64,000 nucleotides of DNA. It comes from Bryobacteraceae bacterium. Its GTDB lineage: Bacteria; Acidobacteriota; Terriglobia; Bryobacterales; Bryobacteraceae. The stretch is taken from positions 1,798,001 to 1,862,000 of the forward strand of contig JAWKHH010000001.1 in the NCBI GenBank assembly GCA_041394945.1. Reading direction: 5' to 3'. Both the position numbers and the translations under genes were made by a program. Shown one piece after another: positions 34,417 to 42,007 of this stretch. The notes beneath the pieces are model-generated. The model had not been told where the DNA came from. It did no database searches and saw only the letters and a program-made list of their open reading frames with translations. Position 1 is the first letter of the stretch; every line of letters begins with the position of its first letter.

Positions 34417-34703
34417 GTCCGCTCCGGATCGGGCGGCCCGTAACCGCAGCCGGGTTCATCATCGTGCCGATCGAGAGGGCGCTGCTGCAAAGCTGGGTGT
34501 CGGGTGCGGATTTTGGCGCGTACGGGGGGAAGGAACCCGAGGCGATCGTGATTGTCAGCGGCGCCAAACAGCGGGCCCTTGCCATTGATGGAGAAGAAAT
34601 CGACATCGGCGCTCTGGTCAGCCGCGTGCCCGGTCTCGATGCCGCGCTCTGCGCCGCCGTCCTCGGCGAGGAGGCGCCTTCCCATTCACCAAGTGTCATG
34701 TAA
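34413..34703 (+). CDS. Small protein of the GerW/DUF2953 operon (96 aa)
   Basis: Unrecognised protein that starts inside the stop of the DUF2953 gene (ATGA), so its translation is coupled to it. The visible features are a short beta-rich core (IVPIERALLQSWVSGADFGAYGGKEPEAIVIVSGAKQRALAIDGEEID), an Ala-rich amphipathic C-terminus and no signal peptide or membrane segment. The repeated I-V-I-V and 'AKQRALAIDG' segments suggest a compact alpha/beta domain. It is probably a third component of the YtfJ/YtfI-like unit, since it is fully within the operon. The alternative is a lineage-specific orphan. Confidence 0.6.
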   Translation: MSPLRIGRPVTAAGFIIVPIERALLQSWVSGADFGAYGGKEPEAIVIVSGAKQRALAIDGEEIDIGALVSRVPGLDAALCAAVLGEEAPSHSPSVM

Positions 34704-34786
34704 TCGATAGAAAATAAAACACTTCTAGCATACTGGTCTGACACGTGCCGAGCCGCGCTCGCGTAGATTCGCGCGCAGAGGTGAAC

Positions 34787-35103
34787 ATGCCAACCCAAAC
34801 CAAAGGATTCCCCGCCACGTTCGTGACCTTCGCCGGATGCGGACACGAACTCAGCGACCTCAGGCTCATCCGCGGCGAGAGCAAGGAGGCGTTCGACGCG
34901 ATGGCGAACGCGTTGGCCGACCGGTATCAGCCGTTAGGCATCGTCGAACGCATGATCGTCGAAGAAATGATCGCGTGGGAATGGACGCGCAACTCGATTT
35001 CCTCCGGTCGCGACGGGCCCTGAAGCGGAGCGAGAAGACCCTGCTCTCCATCCAGGCCCGGCGGGAACTGCGGAAGCCGGCCGCCAGCCAGCCAGGCGAA
35101 TGA
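34787..35103 (+). pseudogene. Small helical protein gene, apparently broken by a single-base frameshift
   Basis: ATG 34787 is preceded by a good AGAGGTGA. The frame reads through TFAGCGHELSDLRLIRGESKEAF to EEMIAWEWTRN and stops at 35023 (78 residues). A second frame, offset by one base, continues from about 34988 with DAQLDFLRSRRALKRSEK to a stop at 35103. Joining the two gives a continuous amphipathic helix with basic and acidic faces, as in small proteins common in Acidobacteriota genomes. This points to a lost base or a -1 frameshift near 34985. If the frame change is only apparent, the gene is simply the 78-residue form. Function unknown. Confidence 0.4.
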
Positions 35104-35197
35104 GAGGAACGAACCGAAGCCGCACAGCCCCTGGACGCGAGAAGAGATTTATGTTATTTATTTAATTTCTTAATATTCGTACATTTTAGGAGGTCTC

Positions 35198-38100
35198 ATG
35201 TTCCGGTTCGTTTCCGTAGCCGCGCTCGCTTCGGTGCTCGCCGCTCCCGCCGCCGCCCAGGTGCTCAAGGCGCAGATCCTCGGATCGGTGACCGATACGT
35301 CGCAAGCCGTGATCGGGGGCGCGAACATCACGCTTATCGAGACGGGCACCAACTTCAAACGCGAAGCCCAGACCAACGAGAGCGGCAACTACGTCTTCGT
35401 CAACCTCGACCCAGGCATCTACCAGGTAGAGGCAACGATGACCGGATTCACCCGCGCCGTGAAGACCGACATCGACCTTCGCCCCAACACGACCGTCCGC
35501 GTCAACGTCGAGCTCCAACCCGGCGTTGTGAGCGAAGTGGTGAACGTGAGCGCCGCCGCCGCGCCGCTGCTGCAGACCGACCGCGCCGACACGGGCGGCA
35601 AGATCGAGCAGCGGCAGCTCCAGCAGATGCCGCTGTTGTTCAACCGCAACTATCAGGGCCTTCTCCTGCTGATCCCCGGCGTCGGGCGGCCTTTCCGCCC
35701 GCACTCCGTCTTCTACAACTCGCAAGATTCGCTCTCAGTGCGCGTGAACGGCCAGGGCCGGCAGTTTAACAACTTCCAGATCGAGGGCATCGAGAACAAG
35801 ATCGACAACGGCAACCTGACCGCGCTGGTGCCGCCCGTGGAGGCGATCCAGACCGTCGACATCTCGACGTCGAACTTCGACCCTGAATTCGGCAACGCCG
35901 GCGGGGCGGTGACCAACGTCACCCTGCGCAGCGGCGCCAACGATTTTCACGGGAGCCTCTTCCATTTCCACCGGAACGAGAATGTCCAGGCCGTTCAGCC
36001 CTTCGCGCGCTTCAAGGCGCCCACCGTCTACAACCAGTTCGGCGGCACCGCCGGCGGCCGCATCGTCCGCGACAAGATGTTCGTCTTTGGCGATTATCAG
36101 GGCTCGCGCGACCAGTTGGGCCAGGTGAACCTCGTCACCATCCCGAGCCTTCCGTTCCGCACGGGCGATCTGAGCGCATCGCCCACCGTGATTTACGATC
36201 CCGCCACTGGCGCCGCCAACGGCAGCGGGCGCACACCGTTCGCGGGCAACATCATCCCGGCCAATCGGATCTCACCCATCTCGCGGCGCGTCCTCGATTT
36301 CATCGACGCCCCGAACCGCATCCCCGCGCGCGAAGGCCTACAGAACTTCGAAAAGAACACCGTCCGCGCGAAGAGCCTGAACGCCTTCGACGTGAAGTAC
36401 GACTGGGTGATCACCGACAACGACCACCTGACCGTCCGCTACAGCTACCAGAAGGCTTTCGTCAACGACCCCGGCCTCTACGGCCCCAACAACGGCATCT
36501 ACGGCGGTCCGCACGGCGGCGGCTTCTCCGGCACCGGCCCGGCGCGAACGCAATCACCCGGCATCAACTTCTCCAAAGTCTTCTCACCGACCTTCGTCTG
36601 GGAATCCCGCTTCGGCATCGTGCGCAACCGCAATGACGCCATCAACGCTGACCGCGGTCTGAAGACGTCGGAAGAGATCGGCATCCGCGGCGTCAACCTC
36701 GATGAGTGGACAAGCGGCCTTTCCGACATCCGCGTCAATGGCTACTCATCACCCATCGTCGGCTTCTCGCCGTCGCTGCCGTGGGCCCGTTCGGTGACCT
36801 CGTTCGGATTCGTCAACAACTTCTCGAAGACTTTCTCCAACCACATCGTCCGCTTCGGCATGGACATCCGCCGCGAGCGCAATGACCTTCTGCAGACACA
36901 AACCTTCAACCCGCGTGGCCGCTTCCAGTATGAACCCGGGCAAACCTCCGACCTCAGCGACCGTTCGCGCGGCTTCGCCAACGCCTTCGCCTCGTTCCTG
37001 CTCGACGTGCCCAACATGAGCGGCCGAGACCTCCCCTACATCTTCCCCGCCCGCCGCGAGCAGAACTTCAACTGGTATCTCCAGGACAAGTGGCAGGTGA
37101 GCCCCAAGCTCACGCTCGACATGGGCCTGCGTTACGAGATCCAGCTCGGCAGCCGTCCGCGGCTCCCGGGCGGGTTTTCCAACTACAACTACTTCAACAA
37201 CACGCTCGAACTCGCCGGGCTCGGCGCCAACCCGCTGCGCCTGGCCGGCACGAACTACAACAACTTCGGTCCGCGGCTCGGCATCGCCTACCGGCTGAAC
37301 GAGGAGACCGTGGTGCGCGCCGGCTACGGCATCAGCTTCATCCCGCGCTTCTCCTCGCAGTTCAACTTCCCGATCCTGCAGAACAACGGCTACCCGGCGG
37401 CCAACGCCTTCGTTCCCTCCGACGTGCGGATGAGCACCGGCTTCCCGGCGTTCCAGAACGTCGAGATCCCGGCGGACGGCATCATCCGCAACCCGCCGCC
37501 GAATTCGAACTTCAACAACACACCGCGCAATCTACCCACGGCCTACGTGCAGAGCTGGAACTTTGCGGTGCAGCGGCAACTGCCGGGGAACTTCGCGCTC
37601 GATCTCGCCTACGTCGGCAACCGCGGCGTCAACAACCAGACCAATTTCAACGTGAACGCATCCACCGTCCCCGGTTCCGGCAACAACGGGCGCCCGCTGT
37701 TCCAGGCATTCGGCCGCGTTGGCAACACGAACGCGGTCATCGGAACCAACACCTGGTATCACGCCTTGCAGGCGAAGTTCGACCGGCGCTTCTCGGAGGG
37801 CCTGATGATCACTACGGCCTACACGTGGTCCAAGGCGCTCAACTTCGGCGAGGATATCGCCGGCATCGCCATCCCGATCTCCGTGCCGCTCAACAAGGGC
37901 CGCATGAACGACAACCGCACGCATACGTTCACCCAGAGCTACATGTACCAGCTTCCGTTCGGCAGGGGAAAGCGGTGGGCCACTTCCGGCCCGGCGGCGT
38001 GGGTGGTCGGCGGCTGGGAGTTTCAGGGCATCCTCAGCCTGATGACCGGCACGTGGTTTTCACCGTCGGCCGCCGGATCGCTGCTGAACGCCCCCGGCAA

Positions 38101-38452
38101 CTCGCAACGCCCGGACCTCATCGGACCGGTGACGTACCTGGGCGGCGCGGGCCCTGGGCAGAAATTCTTCTCCACCGGCGCATTCGCCAACCCGGCGCAG
38201 AACACCCTCGGCAACGCCGGCCGCAATATCCTCACCGGGCCGGGCATCGTCAACCTCGACGCCTCCCTGTTCCGCAACTTCGCCCTCCGCGAGGGCATGT
38301 CGCTCACTCTCCGCGTGGAGAGCTTCAACTTCACCAATACGCCGCACTTCAACAACCCGAACGGCAACTTCGCCTCGCCGCAGTTCGGCGAGATCAACGG
38401 AGCGGCCGCGGACCAGCGGCAGTTCCAGTTCGGTCTGACTTTACGATTTTAA
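35198..38452 (+). CDS. Oar-like TonB-dependent receptor, second tandem pair, copy 1 (1084 aa)
   Basis: An outer-membrane receptor of a subfamily distinct from the 19-26 kb pair. It has a signal peptide (MFRFVSVAALASVLAAPAAAQ). A carboxypeptidase-regulatory domain follows at about 22-105 (GSVTDTSQAVIGGANITLIETGTNFKR), then a plug at about 125-235 (QQMPLLFNRNYQGLLLLIPGVGRPFRPHS) and a barrel ending FGLTLRF. ATG 35198 has an AGGAGG nine bases upstream. The upstream 45 bases are strikingly AT-rich (TTATTTATTTAATTTC). It lies 64 bases before its near-duplicate at 38517, and the two share most residues across the whole length, so tandem duplication is evident. Substrate unknown. Confidence 0.9.
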   Translation: MFRFVSVAALASVLAAPAAAQVLKAQILGSVTDTSQAVIGGANITLIETGTNFKREAQTNESGNYVFVNLDPGIYQVEATMTGFTRAVKTDIDLRPNTTVRVNVELQPGVVSEVVNVSAAAAPLLQTDRADTGGKIEQRQLQQMPLLFNRNYQGLLLLIPGVGRPFRPHSVFYNSQDSLSVRVNGQGRQFNNFQIEGIENKIDNGNLTALVPPVEAIQTVDISTSNFDPEFGNAGGAVTNVTLRSGANDFHGSLFHFHRNENVQAVQPFARFKAPTVYNQFGGTAGGRIVRDKMFVFGDYQGSRDQLGQVNLVTIPSLPFRTGDLSASPTVIYDPATGAANGSGRTPFAGNIIPANRISPISRRVLDFIDAPNRIPAREGLQNFEKNTVRAKSLNAFDVKYDWVITDNDHLTVRYSYQKAFVNDPGLYGPNNGIYGGPHGGGFSGTGPARTQSPGINFSKVFSPTFVWESRFGIVRNRNDAINADRGLKTSEEIGIRGVNLDEWTSGLSDIRVNGYSSPIVGFSPSLPWARSVTSFGFVNNFSKTFSNHIVRFGMDIRRERNDLLQTQTFNPRGRFQYEPGQTSDLSDRSRGFANAFASFLLDVPNMSGRDLPYIFPARREQNFNWYLQDKWQVSPKLTLDMGLRYEIQLGSRPRLPGGFSNYNYFNNTLELAGLGANPLRLAGTNYNNFGPRLGIAYRLNEETVVRAGYGISFIPRFSSQFNFPILQNNGYPAANAFVPSDVRMSTGFPAFQNVEIPADGIIRNPPPNSNFNNTPRNLPTAYVQSWNFAVQRQLPGNFALDLAYVGNRGVNNQTNFNVNASTVPGSGNNGRPLFQAFGRVGNTNAVIGTNTWYHALQAKFDRRFSEGLMITTAYTWSKALNFGEDIAGIAIPISVPLNKGRMNDNRTHTFTQSYMYQLPFGRGKRWATSGPAAWVVGGWEFQGILSLMTGTWFSPSAAGSLLNAPGNSQRPDLIGPVTYLGGAGPGQKFFSTGAFANPAQNTLGNAGRNILTGPGIVNLDASLFRNFALREGMSLTLRVESFNFTNTPHFNNPNGNFASPQFGEINGAAADQRQFQFGLTLRF

Positions 38453-38453
38453 A

Positions 38454-38483
38454 TTAAACACAATCAATAAATTGTTGTATACT
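38454..38483 (+). promoter_or_regulatory. Putative promoter of receptor copy 2 (TTAAAC-N18-TATACT)
   Basis: TTAAAC (38454-38459) and TATACT (38478-38483) lie 18 bases apart in the 64-base gap between the two receptor genes. A transcript from here would start near 38490. The motif ACAAT-N6-ATTGT (about 38459-38475) lies within the promoter. Confidence 0.45.
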
Positions 38484-38507
38484 TCCTGACTGTAGTACTT
38501 CAGGAGG
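38482..38507 (+). promoter_or_regulatory. Hairpin that can cover the Shine-Dalgarno site of receptor copy 2
   Basis: CTTCCTGA (38482-38489) can pair with TCAGGAGG (38500-38507), seven Watson-Crick pairs and one G-U, and the right arm contains the AGGAGG of the 38517 gene. A transcript that reads through from copy 1 would carry both arms. A transcript starting near 38490 would lack the left arm. Confidence 0.35.
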
Positions 38508-38516
38508 TCTACACGC

Positions 38517-41500
38517 ATGCGTCTCGTTATCGCATTTTGCGCCCTGCTGTGCGCAGCCAGCCCCATTCGCGCGCAGGTTCTCAAAGCGCAGATCCTCGGA
38601 GCAGTCACCGACACGAGCAGCGCCGTCATCGGCGGAGCTTCGATCACGCTGGTCGAAACCGGCACCAACTTCAAGCGCGAAGCGCAAACCAACGAGAGCG
38701 GCAACTACGTCTTCGTCAACCTCGACCCGGGCATGTACCAGGTGGAGGCGTCGATGACCGGGTTCAATCGCGCCCTCAAAACCGACATCGACCTGCGCCC
38801 GAACACCACCGTCCGCGTGAACTTCGAGCTCACGCCCGGTGTCGTGAGCGAAGTGGTCAACGTCAGCGCCGCCTCGGCGCCGCTGCTCCAGACGGACCGC
38901 GCCGACACCGGCGGCAAGATCGAACAGCGCCAGCTCCAGCAGATGCCGCTGCTGTTCAACCGCAACTACCAGGGGCTTCTCCTTCTGATCCCCGGCGTCG
39001 GACGGCCCTTCCGCCCGCACTCAGTCTTCTACAATTCGCAGGACTCGCTCTCGGTCCGCGTCAATGGGCAGGGACGCCAGTTCAACAATTTCCAAATCGA
39101 GGGCATCGAGAACAAGATCGACAACGGCAACCTCACCGCGCTCGTACCGCCGGTGGAGGCCATTCAAACCGTCGACATCTCGACCTCCAACTTCGACCCT
39201 GAGTTCGGCAACGCCGGCGGCGCCGTCACCAACGTCACCCTCCGAAGCGGCACCAACGACTTTCACGGGAGCCTGTTCCACTTCCACCGCAACGAGAACG
39301 TTCAGGCGATCCAGCCGTTCGCCACCACCAAAGCCCCCACGGTCTACAACCAGTTCGGCGGCACCGGCGGCGGCCGCATCGTGCGCGACAAAATGTTTAT
39401 CTTCGGCGACTATCAGGGCTCGCGCGATCAACTCGGCCAGGTGAACCTGGTGACGATCCCGGGAGCGGCGTTCCGCACCGGCGACCTGAGCGGTTCGCCG
39501 ACCGTCATCTACGATCCCGCCACCGGCGCCGCAAACGGCAGCGGACGCACACCGTTCGCCGGCAAGATCATTCCGGCCAACCGCATCTCGCCGATCTCGC
39601 GCCGCATTCTCGAGTTCGTAGAAGCACCCAACCGCGCGGTTTCACGCGAGGGTCTGCAAAACTTCGAAAAGAGCACGGTCCGCGCCAAGAGCCTGAACCA
39701 GTTCGACCTCAAGTACGACTGGGTGATGACGCCGAACGATCGCCTCACCATCCGCTACAGCTACCAGAAGGCCTTCGTCAACGACCCCGGCTTGTACGGC
39801 CCCAACAACGGCATCTATGGCGGACCGCACGGCGGCGGCTTCTCTGGCACCGGCCCGGCACGAACGCAGTCACCCGGCATCAACTTCTCGAAGGTGATCT
39901 CGCCGACGTTCGTATGGGAATCGCGATTCGGGATCGTCCGCAATCGCAACGACGCTATTAACGCCGATCAGGGCCTGAAGACGTCGGAGGAGATCGGCAT
40001 CCGCGGCGTGAACCTCGACGACTGGACGAGCGGTCTCACCGAGGTCCGCATCAACGGCTACTCATCGCCCATCGTCGGCTTCTCGCCGTCGCTGCCCTGG
40101 GCGCGTTCGGTGACCTCGTTCGGGTTCGTGAACAACTTCTCGAAGACCTTCACCAACCACATCGTCCGCTTCGGCATGGACATCCGCCGCGAACGGAACG
40201 ACCTGCTGCAGACGCAGACGTTCAACCCGCGCGGCCGCTTCGACTATCAGCCAGGGCAGACCTCGACCACCACCGACACCGCGCGAAGTTTCGGCAACGC
40301 CTTCGCGGCCTTCCTGCTCGACCTGCCGAACTCGAGCGGCCGCGACCTGCCCTACGTCTTCCCGGCGCGCCGCGAGCAGAACTTCAACTGGTACATTCAG
40401 GACAAATGGCAGGTGAGTTCGAAGCTGACGCTCGATATGGGCCTGCGCTATGAAGTGCAACTAGGCAGCCGTCCGCGCCTGCCCGGCGGCTTCTCCAACT
40501 ACAACTACTTCAACAACACGCTGGAGCTGAACGGGCTTGGCGACATCCCCATCCGCATCGCCGACGCCAACTACAACAACTTCGGTCCGCGGCTCGGCAT
40601 CGCCTACCGGTTCAACGAAAAGACCGTGGTCCGCACCGGCTACGGAATCAGCTTCATTCCGCGCTTCACCGCCCAGTTCAACTTCCCGATTCTGCAGAAC
40701 AACGGTTATCCGGCCGCGAACGCGTTCGTACCGTCGGACGTGCGGATGAGCACAGGCTTCCCGGCGTTCCAGAACGTGGAGATTCCCTCGGACGGGATCA
40801 TCCGGAATCCGCCGCTCAACAGTACGTTCATCAACACGCCACGCAATCTTCCCACCGGCTATGTCCAGAGTTGGAACGTCGCCGTGCAGCGCCAGCTTCC
40901 CGGCAACTTCGCCTTGGACCTTGCCTATGTCGGCAACCGGGGCGTGAACAACCAGACCACCTACGACGTGAACGCATCAATGGTTCCGGGTTCCGGCAAC
41001 AACGGACGTCCGCTGTTCCAGGCCTTCCGCCGCGTGGGGACCACAAACGCGCAGATCGGCACCAACACCTGGTATCACGGTCTGCAGGTGAAGTTCGACC
41101 GGCGATTCTCACAAGGGTTGATGGTGACGACGGCGTACACGTGGTCCAAGGGACTCAACTACGGCGAGGATATCGCCGGCATCGCGATCCCCATTTCGGT
41201 TGCGCTGAACAAGGGCCGGATGAACGATAACCGGACGCATACGTTCACGCAGAGCTACATGTACCAGTTGCCGTTCGGGAAGGGGCAGCGGTGGGCTACG
41301 TCGGGTCCGGCGGCTTGGGTTGTCGGCGGCTGGGAGTTGCAGGGAATCCTCAGCCTGATGACGGGGACGTGGTTCTCGCCGTCGGCGGCGGGTTCGCTGC
41401 TGAACGCTCCCGGCAACGCGCAGAGGCCGGATTGGATCGCGCCGGTGAACTATCTTGGCGGCGCAGGCCCGGGGCAGAAGTTCTTCGACATTTCGGCGTT

Positions 41501-41768
41501 CCGCAACCCGGCGCAGAATACGTTGGGCAACGCGGGACGGAACATCCTCGTGGGCCCGGGCATCGTGAACCTCGACGCGTCGCTGTTCCGCAACTTCGTG
41601 TTGCGCGAGGGGATGGGCCTTACGCTGCGAGTGGAGAGCTTCAACCTCTCGAACACGCCGCACTTCAACAACCCGAACGGGAACATCGCGTCGGTGCAGT
41701 TCGGTGAGATCAACGGAGCGGCGGCGGATCAGCGGCAGTTTCAGTTCGGGCTGACGCTGCGGTTCTGA
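38517..41768 (+). CDS. Oar-like TonB-dependent receptor, second tandem pair, copy 2 (1083 aa)
   Basis: A near-duplicate of the 35198 gene with the same order: signal peptide (MRLVIAFCALLCAASPIRAQ), carboxypeptidase-regulatory domain (GAVTDTSSAVIGGASITLVETGTNFKR), plug and barrel ending FGLTLRF. Long stretches such as the plug and VKFDRRFSQGLMVTTAYTW are almost the same in both copies. ATG 38517 is preceded by AGGAGG. It has its own promoter-like sequence in the 64-base gap, and a hairpin can hide the Shine-Dalgarno. The most likely role is uptake of a related large substrate. The pair may be a dosage increase, or one copy may be diverging. Confidence 0.9.
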   Translation: MRLVIAFCALLCAASPIRAQVLKAQILGAVTDTSSAVIGGASITLVETGTNFKREAQTNESGNYVFVNLDPGMYQVEASMTGFNRALKTDIDLRPNTTVRVNFELTPGVVSEVVNVSAASAPLLQTDRADTGGKIEQRQLQQMPLLFNRNYQGLLLLIPGVGRPFRPHSVFYNSQDSLSVRVNGQGRQFNNFQIEGIENKIDNGNLTALVPPVEAIQTVDISTSNFDPEFGNAGGAVTNVTLRSGTNDFHGSLFHFHRNENVQAIQPFATTKAPTVYNQFGGTGGGRIVRDKMFIFGDYQGSRDQLGQVNLVTIPGAAFRTGDLSGSPTVIYDPATGAANGSGRTPFAGKIIPANRISPISRRILEFVEAPNRAVSREGLQNFEKSTVRAKSLNQFDLKYDWVMTPNDRLTIRYSYQKAFVNDPGLYGPNNGIYGGPHGGGFSGTGPARTQSPGINFSKVISPTFVWESRFGIVRNRNDAINADQGLKTSEEIGIRGVNLDDWTSGLTEVRINGYSSPIVGFSPSLPWARSVTSFGFVNNFSKTFTNHIVRFGMDIRRERNDLLQTQTFNPRGRFDYQPGQTSTTTDTARSFGNAFAAFLLDLPNSSGRDLPYVFPARREQNFNWYIQDKWQVSSKLTLDMGLRYEVQLGSRPRLPGGFSNYNYFNNTLELNGLGDIPIRIADANYNNFGPRLGIAYRFNEKTVVRTGYGISFIPRFTAQFNFPILQNNGYPAANAFVPSDVRMSTGFPAFQNVEIPSDGIIRNPPLNSTFINTPRNLPTGYVQSWNVAVQRQLPGNFALDLAYVGNRGVNNQTTYDVNASMVPGSGNNGRPLFQAFRRVGTTNAQIGTNTWYHGLQVKFDRRFSQGLMVTTAYTWSKGLNYGEDIAGIAIPISVALNKGRMNDNRTHTFTQSYMYQLPFGKGQRWATSGPAAWVVGGWELQGILSLMTGTWFSPSAAGSLLNAPGNAQRPDWIAPVNYLGGAGPGQKFFDISAFRNPAQNTLGNAGRNILVGPGIVNLDASLFRNFVLREGMGLTLRVESFNLSNTPHFNNPNGNIASVQFGEINGAAADQRQFQFGLTLRF

Positions 41769-41831
41769 GCATCCCCGATTTGATTACCACCTGGAAAGCA
41801 ACCAGGCAGGAACAGTAAGCCTATTCGACCG

Positions 41832-41996
41832 GTGCGCCGCGTTAACGTCGACTTGACTCAAGGAATGTTGCGGGAGCTTGACGAACTAGCCGCGCGCTCG
41901 AATGTGAGCCGGCAGGCTGTTATCAAGACACTGTTGCGGCAAGCGCTCGACCAAGGCAATCGGCGTCGGACATTGTCCAAACGGCGCGCCGACTGA
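41832..41996 (+). CDS. Ribbon-helix-helix (CopG-like) DNA-binding protein, orphan antitoxin-like (54 aa)
   Basis: A short gene with a clear ribbon-helix-helix fold: a strand (RRVNVDLTQ), helix one (GMLRELDELAARSN), a turn and helix two (SRQAVIKTLLRQALDQ), then a basic tail. This is the pattern of CopG/RHH regulators, many of which are antitoxins that repress their own operon. GTG 41832 is the first usable start because a stop lies upstream in frame. An AGGAA about 20 bases before it is a weak Shine-Dalgarno. No toxin gene (RelE-, BrnT- or PIN-like) is adjacent, and the following gene is on the other strand, so it is either an orphan or a lone regulator. Confidence 0.7.
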   Translation: MRRVNVDLTQGMLRELDELAARSNVSRQAVIKTLLRQALDQGNRRRTLSKRRAD

Positions 41997-42007
41997 GGGG
42001 CTGGCGG

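Noticed and set aside
37090..38457. Plus-strand open frame of 455 codons in another frame of receptor 35198
   Set aside because: Arg/Gln-rich, no signal peptide or domain, and mirrored in the duplicate copy.
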